Shown: positions 1 through 8,775 of the stretch, piece after piece
How the letters are laid out: each line of letters begins with the position of its first letter
How positions within the stretch are numbered: the stretch's first letter is position 1
NCBI RefSeq assembly: GCF_009741265.1
Contig: NZ_WOWL01000001.1
Location: 3,968,001 to 4,032,000, forward strand
Direction: 5' to 3'
Source of the DNA: Pseudarthrobacter sp. GA104
GTDB taxonomy: Bacteria > Actinomycetota > Actinomycetes > Actinomycetales > Micrococcaceae
Length of the DNA stretch: 64,000 bases
Program-made: the position numbers and the translations under genes
Notes under the pieces: model-generated
Seen by the model: the letters and a program-made list of their open reading frames with translations, nothing else
Databases searched by the model: none
Told to the model about the DNA's origin: nothing

Positions 1-186
1 GTCACGTCCGGTAACTTTCAAGTCCTGCGTGAAGCTTGCGGCTTTTCGCGTCACAGCAAGTCCGGACACAGCTTTATCTGATACATCTGAATAGGCAGGC
101 AGGAACGCCGCCGCAGTGCAGGCACCAGCAGTTCCATCCAGGCAGAGGTCGTTGGGGAAGACGTACCTAGAGCTATGGAGGATGGA
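1..186. other. Upstream region of the DUF3145 gene
   Basis: No gene is visible here. The stretch is less GC-rich than its surroundings around positions 70-100 and probably carries the promoter of the following gene. No confident -35/-10 pair can be named. Confidence 0.4.
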
Positions 187-690
187 ATGTCTGATGCAAT
201 GACCCGCGGTGTGCTGTTCGTTCACTCGGCCCCTACGGCCCTGTGCCCTCATGTTGAGTGGGCCATCGGATCCGTCGTGGACAAGCGGACGGATCTTGAG
301 TGGACCCCTCAGCCTGCCGCGCCCGGAATGTTCCGGGCAGAGCTGTCCTGGACCGGCGCCCCCGGGACAGGATCCAAGCTTGCGTCGTCCCTGCGCGGGT
401 GGGCGCACCTTCGGTATGAGGTCACGGAGGAGCCAAGCCAGGGCGTTGACGGCGGGCGGTGGTCGCACACCCCTGAGCTTGGGATCTTCCACGCCGTCAC
501 CGACGTCCACGGCAACATCATGGTGTCCGAGGACAGGATCCGTTACGCCTACGAGTCGGGCGCCGGTGACCCCGCCGCCGTCTACCACGAACTCTCCCTC
601 GCCCTGGGCGAAGCCTGGGACGAAGAACTCGAACCGTTCCGGCACGCTGCTGAAGGCGCTCCCGTGCGCTGGCTCCACCAGGTGGGCTGA
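187..690 (+). CDS. DUF3145 family protein
   Basis: A 167-residue soluble protein of unknown function, recognised as the actinobacterial DUF3145 family by its opening TRGVLFVHSAP segment, the LRGWAHLRYEVTEEPS stretch and the acidic WDEELEPFRHAAE tail. An ATG four codons upstream (175) is possible. ATG 187 is preferred because GGAGG lies 5 nt before it. There is no signal peptide or membrane segment. It stands alone and converges on the fab operon, separated from fabF by a strong bidirectional hairpin. No catalytic motif is visible, so no function is proposed. The family call rests on memory of the family, not on a search. Confidence 0.8.
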   Translation: MSDAMTRGVLFVHSAPTALCPHVEWAIGSVVDKRTDLEWTPQPAAPGMFRAELSWTGAPGTGSKLASSLRGWAHLRYEVTEEPSQGVDGGRWSHTPELGIFHAVTDVHGNIMVSEDRIRYAYESGAGDPAAVYHELSLALGEAWDEELEPFRHAAEGAPVRWLHQVG

Positions 691-720
691 CCGCCGTCGA
701 GCTGACGTTTTCCATAGCAA

Positions 721-754
721 AGAGGAGGCCCCGCCAACCGGCGGGGCCTCCTCT
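721..754. terminator. Bidirectional terminator between DUF3145 gene and fabF
   Basis: A perfect 15-bp stem (721-735 with 740-754) and AACC loop lies between two convergent genes. Confidence 0.85.
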
Positions 755-778
755 CGTAAACGGATCAAATCCGGGGCG

Positions 779-2014
779 TTAGACGCTGCGGACGGCAATC
801 ACGGCGTTGTGGCCGCCAAAGCCGAACGAGTTGCTCAGCGCGACGATGCTGCCGGCGGGCAGGTCCCGGGCGGAGGTGACGACGTCGAGCGGGATTTCCG
901 GGTCCTGGTTTTCCAGGTTGATGGTGACGGGTGCCTTCCGGTCGTACACGGCAAGCACCGTGAGTACGGCCTCGACGGCGCCGGAGGCGCCCAGGAGGTG
1001 CCCCATCTGGGACTTCGTGGCGGAGACGGCCACATTGTCCACATGGGATCCGAGGGCGGCGCGGAGGGCGGTGTATTCAGGCTTGTCGCCCACCGGCGTC
1101 GACGTGGCGTGCGCGTTGACGTGCACCACATCCTCGGGCTGGATCCTGCCGTCGAACATGGCGGCCTTCAGCGCACGCGTGGCGCCCAGGCCCTGGGGGT
1201 CGGGAGCGGTGATGTGGTACGCGTCGGCAGTGACCGACGTTCCGGCCAGTTCGCCATAGATACGCGCACCGCGCGCCAGTGCGTGTTCCTCAGCTTCAAG
1301 GACCAGTGCGCCGGCACCCTCGCCCATGACAAACCCGTCACGTGCGGTGTCGTAGGGGCGGGATGCCCCCTGGGGATCGTCGTTCCGGCGGGAAAGTGCC
1401 TGCATGGATGCAAATGCCGCCAGGGGCATGGGGTGGATGGCAGCCTCGGCGCCGCCGCACATGACCACATCCGCCTTGCCCGAGCGGATCAAATCCAGGC
1501 CCAGGTGCAGCGCCTCGGTACCCGAGGCGCAGGCCGAAACAGGGGTGTGGGCGCCGGCGCGGGCACCGAGGTCCAGGCTGACCGCAGCGGCGACACCGTT
1601 GGGCATCAGCATGGGAACGGTCATGGGCAGCACACGGCGGGGGCCCTTCTCCTTGAGCGTGTCCCAGGCGTCCAGCAGTGTCCAGACACCGCCGATGCCG
1701 GTGGCGAAGGCAACAGCGAGGCGGTCCTTGTCGAACTCGGTGATGCCGGAATCGGCCCAGGCCTCACGGGCCGCAATGACGCCGAACTGGGTGGAGGGGT
1801 CCATGCGCTTGGCTTCGACGCGGCTGAGCACGTCCAGGGCCGGGGTGCTGCAGCGCGCAGCGAAGTGGACAGGCAGCTCGTACTTGGCCACCCAGTCGTC
1901 CTCCAGGGTGCGGGCACCGGAGACCCCCTTGAGCGCGTTGTTCCACATCGTGGGTACATCGCCGCCAATGGGCGTGGTGGCACCCAGACCGGTAATGACT
2001 ACTTTGCGTGTCAT
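779..2014 (-). CDS. fabF: Beta-ketoacyl-ACP synthase II
   Basis: Condenses malonyl-ACP with acyl-ACP in the elongation cycle of type II fatty-acid synthesis. The 411-residue protein has the usual FabF length. The Cys-His-His triad is visible: Cys162 in SACASGTEA, His302 in VNAHATSTPVGD and His339 in KSQMGHLLGA, with the glycine-rich SNSFGFGGHN near the C-terminus. The start at 2014 (MTRKVVITGLG) is chosen because the domain begins there; an in-frame upstream extension has no domain content. It is the last gene of fabD-fabH-acpP-fabF. The 162-nt gap after acpP holds a 15-bp hairpin, so its expression may be lower than that of acpP. Confidence 0.96.
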   Translation of the reverse strand: MTRKVVITGLGATTPIGGDVPTMWNNALKGVSGARTLEDDWVAKYELPVHFAARCSTPALDVLSRVEAKRMDPSTQFGVIAAREAWADSGITEFDKDRLAVAFATGIGGVWTLLDAWDTLKEKGPRRVLPMTVPMLMPNGVAAAVSLDLGARAGAHTPVSACASGTEALHLGLDLIRSGKADVVMCGGAEAAIHPMPLAAFASMQALSRRNDDPQGASRPYDTARDGFVMGEGAGALVLEAEEHALARGARIYGELAGTSVTADAYHITAPDPQGLGATRALKAAMFDGRIQPEDVVHVNAHATSTPVGDKPEYTALRAALGSHVDNVAVSATKSQMGHLLGASGAVEAVLTVLAVYDRKAPVTINLENQDPEIPLDVVTSARDLPAGSIVALSNSFGFGGHNAVIAVRSV

Positions 2015-2114
2015 GGGATCACTCTTTCGTCGGTGGGGAATCCGTCTTCCGGAGGTCCCGCGTTTTGATGATCGGCACCGTTCCAACGGGCGGAAGGTGC
2101 CGGAAAAATGCGGC

Positions 2115-2148
2115 GGGCTGCCGGTCCGGTCATCCGGACCGGCAGCCC
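2115..2148 (-). terminator. Intercistronic hairpin between acpP and fabF
   Basis: A perfect 15-bp stem (2115-2129 with 2134-2148, loop TCAT) lies inside the operon. There is no U-tract, so it may be a partial terminator or an mRNA-stabilising or processing hairpin for the acpP end. Confidence 0.65.
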
Positions 2149-2176
2149 TGCCATGCCGTAACGGCGGAAGCCTTGG

Positions 2177-2422
2177 CTAGGCCTGCGCTCCGGCAATGAA
2201 GCTGACGGCGTCGCCGACGGTCTTGAGGTTCTTGACCTCTTCGTCGGGGATGCGGACGCCAAACTTTTCCTCGGCGTTGACCACGATGGTCATCATGGAG
2301 ATGGAGTCGATGTCCAGGTCCTCGGTGAAGGACTTGTCCAGCTCCACGGCCTCGGGGGCCAGGCCGGTTTCCTCGTTGACGATTTCAGCCAAGCCGGCCA
2401 GGATCTCTTCGTTGCTAGCCAT
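2177..2422 (-). CDS. acpP: Acyl carrier protein
   Basis: Carries growing acyl chains on 4'-phosphopantetheine in type II fatty-acid synthesis. It is 81 residues and acidic. The attachment serine lies in DLDIDSISMM; the motif reads DSI rather than the more usual DSL, a conservative change. The start at 2422 (MASNEEILAGL) is fixed by an AAGGAG site 6 nt upstream, the best ribosome-binding site in the operon, which suits the high ACP demand. It lies between fabH and fabF, with hairpins on both sides. Confidence 0.96.
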   Translation of the reverse strand: MASNEEILAGLAEIVNEETGLAPEAVELDKSFTEDLDIDSISMMTIVVNAEEKFGVRIPDEEVKNLKTVGDAVSFIAGAQA

Positions 2423-2445
2423 TGATGGCTCCTTTTCTTGTATTG

Positions 2446-2490
2446 CCGGCAGGTGCTGCCGGAAATGGTCCGGGCCGCGGATGCGGCCCG
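2446..2490 (-). other. Two small hairpins between fabH and acpP
   Basis: Stems CCGGCAG/CTGCCGG (2446-2452 with 2456-2462) and CGGGCCGC/GCGGCCCG (2471-2478 with 2483-2490) lie in the 79-nt fabH-acpP spacer. They could cap a processed acpP transcript at its 5' end. Confidence 0.5.
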
Positions 2491-2501
2491 TTGGGGCGTT
2501 C

Positions 2502-3563
2502 CTAGGGAAGGACAATTACCTGGGCGCCGAAGACCAGCCCCGCGCCGAAACCGATCTGCAGGGCCAGTCCGCCGCTTAGCTCCGGATTTTCCTGCAGCAG
2601 GCGGTGCGTGGCGAGCGGGATGGATGCTGCCGAGGTGTTGCCTGCGTCAGCGATGTCCCGTGCCACTGTAACGCTCTCCGGCAGCTTCAGCTTCTTCACC
2701 ATCTCGTCGATGATGCGCATGTTCGCCTGGTGGGGAATGAAGGCCACCAGGTCCTCCGCCTGGATGCCGGCGGCATCAAGGGCCTGCTGGGCAACCTTGG
2801 CCATTTCCCAGACGGCCCAGCGGAAAACGGTCTGGCCGTCCTGGCGAAGGGTGGGGTACAACTCCTGGGCCTCTTCCAGGAGGGCGAGGTCGCCTGTGGA
2901 ATCGGACTGCCGGGCGGCCATGCCGAGGTCGCGGACATCCAGCATGGAACGGGTCATGCCGATCGCGTCCCATTTGCTGCCGTCGGATCCCCAGACAGAG
3001 GGGGCGATTCCGGGGGTGTCGGAGGGGCCGATGACGACGGCGCCGGCTCCGTCTCCGAGCAGGAACGAGATGGTGCGTTCCCTGTTGTCGATGACATCGG
3101 ACAGCTTTTCGGCGCCGACCACCAGGACGTACTTGGCGGCACCGGAGCGGACCAGGGCGTCACCCTGGGCGATGCCGTAGCAGTATCCTGCGCAGGCGGC
3201 CGAAATGTCGAAGGCAGGAGCGGGGGTTGCCCCGAGGCGGTCAGCCAGGCTGGCTGCGGCGGAAGGGGTGGCATACGGGTGGGTCACCGTGGACACAATG
3301 ACGGCGCCGAGCTGGGAAGGTTCGATGCCGGCCTTTTCCATGGCCTCGCGTGCGGCACCCTCGGCCATGTCGATGACACTGATGTCCGCGGGGGCACGGT
3401 GGCGCGTCACGATGCCGGTCCGCTGGCGGATCCACTCGTCGGAGGAATCGATCCACTGGCAGACATCCTCGTTGGTGACGATGACGCTGGGACGGTAGGC
3501 GCCCAGTCCAAGGATGCGGGTGTGCTCCTGGATGGGAGCCTGCTTCAGCGTGGGAACGCTCAT
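2502..3563 (-). CDS. fabH: Beta-ketoacyl-ACP synthase III
   Basis: Starts fatty-acid synthesis by condensing an acyl-CoA primer with malonyl-ACP. It has 353 residues with the thiolase fold. The triad is visible: Cys124 in DISAACAGY, His278 in FIPHQANMRI and Asn309 in DAGNTSAAS. In related actinobacteria FabH accepts branched primers, giving iso/anteiso fatty acids; whether this one does cannot be read from the sequence. The ATG overlaps the fabD stop by 4 nt (ATGA), implying translational coupling. Confidence 0.96.
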   Translation of the reverse strand: MSVPTLKQAPIQEHTRILGLGAYRPSVIVTNEDVCQWIDSSDEWIRQRTGIVTRHRAPADISVIDMAEGAAREAMEKAGIEPSQLGAVIVSTVTHPYATPSAAASLADRLGATPAPAFDISAACAGYCYGIAQGDALVRSGAAKYVLVVGAEKLSDVIDNRERTISFLLGDGAGAVVIGPSDTPGIAPSVWGSDGSKWDAIGMTRSMLDVRDLGMAARQSDSTGDLALLEEAQELYPTLRQDGQTVFRWAVWEMAKVAQQALDAAGIQAEDLVAFIPHQANMRIIDEMVKKLKLPESVTVARDIADAGNTSAASIPLATHRLLQENPELSGGLALQIGFGAGLVFGAQVIVLP

Positions 3564-4489
3564 GCGTCTCCCTCCAGTTCTGCGAAGAGTGCCAGGGCGG
3601 CGGAAAGGTCGTCGGGGGTCTTGACGGCTACGGTCTTGACGCCGGGCATGCCCCTCTTGGCGAGGCCAGCCAGGGTGCCGGCGGGGGCAAGTTCAATGAC
3701 GCCGGTGACGCCCCGGGCTACCATCGCCTCCATGCAGCGGTCCCAGCGGACGGGACGTGACACCTGGGCAATAAGGCTGTCGACGGCGGCGCTCCCGTCA
3801 GTGACTTCGCCGCCGTCGTAGTTGGACAGCAGCGGCACCTTCGGTGCCTGCGGCTTCAACTGTGGCTGCAGCGCCTTGAGGGCGCTGACGGCGGGGGCCA
3901 TGTGGCTGGTGTGGAACGCGCCGGCCACCTTAAGGGGAATGACCCTGGCCTTCGCGGGCGGGTTCGCGGCCAGGGCGTTCAGCTGTTCAAAAGTGCCTGC
4001 TGCGACGGTCTGGCCCGCCCCGTTGACGTTGGCGGGGGTGGCGCCCGCGGCCGTGATGGCCGCAAGGACCTCGGCGGGGTCGCCGCCAACTACGGCGCTC
4101 ATGCCCGTGGGAGTGACGGAGGCAGCCGCTGCCATGCTGTTGGCACGCTCGCGCACGAACGTCATGGCTTCCTGCTCCGTGAGCACTCCGGCGAGGGCGG
4201 ACGCGGTGATTTCACCTACGGAGTGGCCCGCGAGGATAACCGGAAGGGAACTGAGCTCAACATCAAACAGCGAACCCGCGGCAACAAGGCCGGCTGCGAC
4301 GATCAGGGGCTGCGCGACCGCGGTGTCCTTGATGGTTTCCTCATCCGAGGTGGTCCCGTGGGCGATCAGGTCAATGCCTGCGATCTCGCTCAAGGAGGCC
4401 AGTTGGCCTGCCACCGAGGGCAGTTCCAGCCAAGGGGCCAGAAAACCCGGGGTCTGTGAGCCCTGTCCAGGGCAAACTATTGCAAGCAC
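3560..4489 (-). CDS. fabD: Malonyl-CoA:ACP transacylase
   Basis: Transfers malonyl from CoA to ACP, feeding FabH and FabF. It has 309 residues, opens with IVCPGQGSQTPG, and carries the nucleophile Ser90 in ILAGHSVGEI; the catalytic histidine is probably in GAFHTSHM. It starts with GTG at 4489, and the ribosome-binding site is weak. It is the first gene of the fab operon, 88 nt after fasR. That gap contains a 7-bp inverted repeat matching one upstream of fasR, pointing to control by FasR. Confidence 0.95.
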   Translation of the reverse strand: MLAIVCPGQGSQTPGFLAPWLELPSVAGQLASLSEIAGIDLIAHGTTSDEETIKDTAVAQPLIVAAGLVAAGSLFDVELSSLPVILAGHSVGEITASALAGVLTEQEAMTFVRERANSMAAAASVTPTGMSAVVGGDPAEVLAAITAAGATPANVNGAGQTVAAGTFEQLNALAANPPAKARVIPLKVAGAFHTSHMAPAVSALKALQPQLKPQAPKVPLLSNYDGGEVTDGSAAVDSLIAQVSRPVRWDRCMEAMVARGVTGVIELAPAGTLAGLAKRGMPGVKTVAVKTPDDLSAALALFAELEGDA

Positions 4490-4555
4490 GTATCCAGCTT
4501 TCCAAATTACTGTGTGCTCCAGCGGTGTTTGTCCGCACCAAGCTCACGGGGTCAG

Positions 4556-4574
4556 GTTGTAGGAAGTCTACAAC
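4556..4574. promoter_or_regulatory. Candidate FasR operator before fabD
   Basis: GTTGTAG-N5-CTACAAC is a perfect 7-bp inverted repeat 66 nt upstream of the fabD start. Read on the minus strand, its core TTGTAGACTTCCTACAA matches the site at 5859-5875 at 13 of 17 positions. FasR binding upstream of fabD is known in Streptomyces coelicolor; assignment of this site is inference. Confidence 0.7.
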
Positions 4575-4577
4575 GCC

Positions 4578-5822
4578 TTAGGCTTGATTCCGGGACGGCA
4601 GGCGCTCCGCGGCAGCTTTAGGCGGGGCGGAAAGACGCCCCACCACGAGCGCAGCCTGCAGGACAAAGGCTTCCCTGGGCAGGAGCGGATCCCAGCCTGT
4701 GACGTCACAGACACGCTTGAGCCGGTACCGGACGGTGTTGGCATGGACGAAGAGTTCCCGCGCCGTTGCCTCCAGCGAATGGCCCAATTCCAGGTAGGTT
4801 CCCAGGGTCTCCACCAGGCCGTTGGACGCCGCCAGCAACGGGCGGTAGATGTTCTTGACGAGGGAACGGCGCGCGGCGTCGTCCCCGGATATAACTCGTT
4901 CCGGGAGCAGATCGTCGGCGGCCACCGGACGCGGCGCGGCGGGCCATGCCCTGGCCGCGGTCAGCCCGGCGAAGGCCGACTGGGCCGATCCGCTGGCTTC
5001 CAGCAGGGAACCGGCCTCCGGGCCGTACACCACCGGCCCGGGCGCAAACATTTCGCTGAGCTTCACATACGCGGTTTCCCGGTCCTGGACGCCACCCAGG
5101 ATGAGGATGAGCCGGTCGCCCTGGATGCCCACCAGGGCGTCCTCCGCATACCGGCCGGCCATCCGGCGCAGTTCGCTGACGTAGCTGGCGCTGGGCTCCG
5201 AGGGAGAATTGCCCACCATGACGGTGAAGCGCTCCTGTGCCTTCCAGCCCAGTGCCGCGATCCTGGAGCGCAGGGCGTCCGTGTTTTCCCCGCGCAGGAT
5301 GGCGTCCACGATGAGGGCTTCGAGCCGGGTGTCCCAGGAACCGCGGGATTCGGCGGCCCGGGCGTAGACGTCGGCGGCAGCGAAAGCGACTTCCCGCGAG
5401 TACCTCAACACTGCTTCCCGCAGTGATGGCTGGTCGGCTTCCGGCGCAATCACGGGAACCTGGTCCTCCACCACCTCGACGACGATCCGGATCAGCTGCA
5501 GCGCCTTCTGCAGGCTGATGGACCGGGTCAGTTCGGTGGGCGCGGTGCCGAAGACGTCCGTGAGGATCCAGGACGGCGAGCTTGGCCGCTCGTACCAGGT
5601 GACAAAAGCGGCGATGCCGTTCTGGGCCACCATGCCCAGGGCCGAGCGTTCGTCCGAGCTGAGCCGGCTGTACCAAGGCAGCGACTTTTCCAGCTCGCGC
5701 ATGGTGGTGGTGGACAGCTGGCCCACGTTTGCCCGCAGTTTCTTCAGCGTCTCGGATTTCTCCGGCGTGACCCTGGGCGTGGACGGTTTGCGCTTGGCGG
5801 ACGGGGTGGCAGGTGCTGGCAT
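4578..5822 (-). CDS. fasR: PucR-type regulator of fatty-acid synthesis (FasR/MabR-like)
   Basis: Probable transcriptional activator of the fabDHPF operon. The C-terminal region carries the PucR helix-turn-helix (ELGHSLEATARELFVHANTV, about residues 360-380). The middle is a GGDEF-like regulatory domain typical of this family. Homologues directly upstream of fabD are FasR in Streptomyces and MabR in mycobacteria. The start MPAPATPSAK (414 residues) is chosen because TATGCT lies exactly 6 nt before its ATG, fitting a leaderless mRNA; a longer form would overlap the putative operator at 5859-5875. It lies between aceE and fabD, all on the same strand. Confidence 0.88.
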   Translation of the reverse strand: MPAPATPSAKRKPSTPRVTPEKSETLKKLRANVGQLSTTTMRELEKSLPWYSRLSSDERSALGMVAQNGIAAFVTWYERPSSPSWILTDVFGTAPTELTRSISLQKALQLIRIVVEVVEDQVPVIAPEADQPSLREAVLRYSREVAFAAADVYARAAESRGSWDTRLEALIVDAILRGENTDALRSRIAALGWKAQERFTVMVGNSPSEPSASYVSELRRMAGRYAEDALVGIQGDRLILILGGVQDRETAYVKLSEMFAPGPVVYGPEAGSLLEASGSAQSAFAGLTAARAWPAAPRPVAADDLLPERVISGDDAARRSLVKNIYRPLLAASNGLVETLGTYLELGHSLEATARELFVHANTVRYRLKRVCDVTGWDPLLPREAFVLQAALVVGRLSAPPKAAAERLPSRNQA

Positions 5823-5828
5823 TCTCTG

Positions 5829-5834
5829 AGCATA
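5829..5834 (-). promoter_or_regulatory. -10 hexamer of leaderless fasR
   Basis: TATGCT lies 6 nt before the fasR ATG; no Shine-Dalgarno site is present. Confidence 0.55.
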
Positions 5835-5858
5835 CGGGCCCCGCCGCGCAACCTCCAT

Positions 5859-5875
5859 TTGTGCAAAGGCTACAA
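5859..5875. promoter_or_regulatory. Candidate FasR autoregulatory operator
   Basis: The minus-strand sequence TTGTAGCCTTTGCACAA is an imperfect dyad resembling the perfect one before fabD. It sits 36 nt upstream of the fasR start, over the expected -35 region, which suggests autoregulation. Confidence 0.6.
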
Positions 5876-5917
5876 TGCGCATTGGCCTGCGTCACAGGAC
5901 ACTCCTGCCGAAACGGA

Positions 5918-5955
5918 CGACGGCGGCCCCCGCCTTTCGGAGGGAGCCGCCGTCG
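5918..5955 (-). terminator. Terminator of aceE
   Basis: A 10-bp stem (5918-5927 with 5946-5955) has further pairing (CCCCGCC/GGAGGG) in its loop. It lies 22 nt after the aceE stop and before fasR. Confidence 0.75.
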
Positions 5956-5976
5956 CGGTTCTACTGCGGGGAGGTG

Positions 5977-8718
5977 CTAAGCCTCGCCGCCGGCGTTGCC
6001 GGTGGTGCCGGCATTGACGTTGTGGAGCCTGTACTTCTCAATCGCCTTGATCGGAGCCTGCGAATCCACTTCACCGCGGCGCGCGAGCATCTCCAGTGAA
6101 CGCACCACGATGGAGTGGGTGTCGTTCTTGAAGAAGCGGCGGGCGGCGGCGCGGGTGTCGGAGAAGCCGAAGCCGTCGGCGCCGAGGGTGGCGAATTCGT
6201 TGGGCACGAATTGCCGGATCTGGTCCGGGACGGCTTTCATGTAGTCGGACACGGCGACGACGGGTCCGGTGGCTCCTTCGAGCTGCCGGGTGACGAAGGG
6301 GACGCGGGCGGGTTCGCCGGGGTTGAGGAAGGCTTCCTCTTCGGCGGCGAGGCCGTCGCGGCGCAGTTCGTTCCAGGACGTGACGGACCAGACGTCTGCT
6401 GACACGGACCAGTCTTCTGCAAGGATCCGCTGGGCTTCGATGGCCCACGGCACCGACACGCCCGAGGCGAGGATCTGGGTCCGGGGACCGTCGATCTTTG
6501 CCGGGGCGAGCAGGTAGATGCCCTTGATGACGCCCTCGACGTCGAGTTCCTCGGGTTCTGCGGGCTGGGTGATCGGCTCGTTGTACACGGTGAGGTAGTA
6601 CATCAGGTTCCGGTCTTCCGAGTCCGGCCCGTACATGCGTTCGATGCCGTCGCGGATGATGTGGCCCATTTCGTAGCCGTAGGCGGGGTCGTAGGTGACG
6701 ACGGCGGGGTTGGTGGAGGCGAGCAGGGGGGAGTGGCCGTCGGCGTGCTGGAGGCCTTCGCCGGTGAGGGTGGTCCGTCCTGCGGTGGCGCCGATGATGA
6801 AGCCGCGGGTCATTTGGTCGGCTGCGGCCCAGAAGGCGTCGCCGGTGCGCTGGAAGCCGAACATGGAGTAGAACACGTAGACCGGGACCAGGGGCACGCC
6901 GTGGGTGGCGTAGGCGGTGCCGGCGGCGGTGAAGGCTGCGACGGCGCCGGCTTCGTTGATGCCGGGGTGGATCAGCTGGCCTTGGGCGGATTCCTTGTAG
7001 GCCAGGACGAGGTCCCGGTCCACGGAGAGGTAGTTCTGGCCCTTGGGGTTGTAGATCTTGGCCGTGGGGAAGAACGCGTCCATGCCGAACGTGCGGGCCT
7101 CGTCGGGGATGATCGGGGCGATGTGCTTGCCGAAGTTCTTGTCCCGCATCAGGTCCTTGAGCAGGCGCACGAAGGCCATGGTGGTGGCGGCCTGCTGCTT
7201 GCCCGAGCCCCGCTTGGCTACCTCGTAGGACTTCGCGTCCGGCAAGGTGATCTCGGCGTGCTTGGACCGTCGTTCCGGGACGGCCCCGCCCAGGGCTGCG
7301 CGGCGCTCCATCATGTATTTGATTTCGGGAGCGTCGTTGCCGGGGTGGTAGTACGGGGGCTGGTACAGGTCTTTTTCGAGCTGTTCGTCCGTGATGGGGA
7401 TCCGCAGGTGGTCGCGGAATTTCTTCAGGTCATCCAGGGTGAGTTTCTTCATCTGGTGGGTCGCGTTGCGGCCCTCGAAGTGCGGTCCGAGGCCGTAGCC
7501 CTTGACGGTCTTGGCCAGGATGACGGTGGGCTTGCCCTTGAATTCGGTGGCTGCCTTGTAGGCGGCGTAGACCTTGCGGTAGTCGTGGCCGCCGCGCTTG
7601 AGGTTCCAGATCTGGTCATCGGTGAGGTCCGCGACCATGTCCTTGGTCTGCGGGGTCTTGCCGAAGAAGTGTTCGCGGACGAACCCGCCGGATTCGGCCT
7701 TGTAGGTCTGGTAGTCCCCGTCGGGGGTTTCGTTCATGATCTTCACCAGCGACCCGTCGGTGTCCTTGGTGAGGAGGTCGTCCCATTCCCGGCCCCAGAC
7801 GACCTTGATGACGTTCCAGCCCGCACCGCGGAAGAACGCTTCGAGTTCCTGCATGATCTTGCCGTTGCCCCGCACGGGCCCGTCCAGGCGCTGGAGGTTG
7901 CAGTTGATCACGAAGTTCAGGTTGTCCAGGTTCTCGTTCGCGGCGAGCTGGAGCAGGCCGCGGGACTCGGGCTCATCCATTTCCCCGTCGCCGAGGAACG
8001 CCCAGACCTGCTGGTCACTGGTGTCCTTCAGGCCGCGGTTGTGCAGGTACCGGTTGGACTGGGCCTGGTAGATCGCGTTCATCGGCCCGATGCCCATGGA
8101 CACGGTGGGGAATTCCCAGAAGTGCGGCATCAGGCGCGGGTGCGGGTAGGAGGACAGGGCGTGGCCCTCGCGGGACTTTTCCTGCCGGAACCCGTCCAGG
8201 TCCTCCTCGGAGAGCCGGCCTTCCATGAACGCGCGGGCGTACATGCCGGGGGAGGCGTGGCCCTGGAAGAAGACCTGGTCACCGCCGCCGGGGTGGTCCT
8301 TGCCGCGGAAGAAGTGGTTGAACCCGACCTCGTACAGGGTCGCGGCCCCGGCGTAGGTGGAGATGTGTCCGCCCACGCCGATGTTCGCCCGCTGGGCCCG
8401 GTGGACCATCACCGCAGCGTTCCAGCGCATGTAGGCCCGGTAACGGCGCTCGAATTCCTCGTTGCCCGGGAATTCCGCTTCCTGGTCCACCGGGATGGTG
8501 TTCACGTAATCGGTGGTGGTCACCATCGGCACCCCGACGCTCTGCGCGCCGGCACGCTGCAGCAGGCTCCGCATGATGAATTGGGCACGCTCGGTGCCCT
8601 GTTCCCTGATCAATGCATCCAGGGACTCAACCCACTCGGCAGTCTCTTCGGGATCACGATCAGGCAGCTGGTTAGTCAACCCGCTGAGGATATGGGAGGT
8701 ATCTTCTCCTGCAGCCAC
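5977..8718 (-). CDS. aceE: Pyruvate dehydrogenase E1 component, homodimeric type
   Basis: Decarboxylates pyruvate with thiamine diphosphate and passes the acetyl group to the E2 lipoyl domain, giving acetyl-CoA. It has about 913 residues, the length of the one-chain AceE type of actinobacteria and proteobacteria. The thiamine-binding motif runs from GDGEMDEPESRG to the NCNLQRLDGPVRGN segment. The start is taken as GTG 8718 (VAAGEDTSH) because AGAGAGG lies 6 nt upstream; a TTG two codons earlier overlaps the end of that spacing. Its neighbours fasR and the fab operon consume its product. Its leader holds a perfect 16-bp palindrome at 8776-8791. Confidence 0.95.
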   Translation of the reverse strand: MAAGEDTSHILSGLTNQLPDRDPEETAEWVESLDALIREQGTERAQFIMRSLLQRAGAQSVGVPMVTTTDYVNTIPVDQEAEFPGNEEFERRYRAYMRWNAAVMVHRAQRANIGVGGHISTYAGAATLYEVGFNHFFRGKDHPGGGDQVFFQGHASPGMYARAFMEGRLSEEDLDGFRQEKSREGHALSSYPHPRLMPHFWEFPTVSMGIGPMNAIYQAQSNRYLHNRGLKDTSDQQVWAFLGDGEMDEPESRGLLQLAANENLDNLNFVINCNLQRLDGPVRGNGKIMQELEAFFRGAGWNVIKVVWGREWDDLLTKDTDGSLVKIMNETPDGDYQTYKAESGGFVREHFFGKTPQTKDMVADLTDDQIWNLKRGGHDYRKVYAAYKAATEFKGKPTVILAKTVKGYGLGPHFEGRNATHQMKKLTLDDLKKFRDHLRIPITDEQLEKDLYQPPYYHPGNDAPEIKYMMERRAALGGAVPERRSKHAEITLPDAKSYEVAKRGSGKQQAATTMAFVRLLKDLMRDKNFGKHIAPIIPDEARTFGMDAFFPTAKIYNPKGQNYLSVDRDLVLAYKESAQGQLIHPGINEAGAVAAFTAAGTAYATHGVPLVPVYVFYSMFGFQRTGDAFWAAADQMTRGFIIGATAGRTTLTGEGLQHADGHSPLLASTNPAVVTYDPAYGYEMGHIIRDGIERMYGPDSEDRNLMYYLTVYNEPITQPAEPEELDVEGVIKGIYLLAPAKIDGPRTQILASGVSVPWAIEAQRILAEDWSVSADVWSVTSWNELRRDGLAAEEEAFLNPGEPARVPFVTRQLEGATGPVVAVSDYMKAVPDQIRQFVPNEFATLGADGFGFSDTRAAARRFFKNDTHSIVVRSLEMLARRGEVDSQAPIKAIEKYRLHNVNAGTTGNAGGEA

Positions 8719-8775
8719 GTCCAACCTCTCTTTGCGCGCATTGGTGGCGCACTCAGGCCGGGCAGGGTGACCGCC

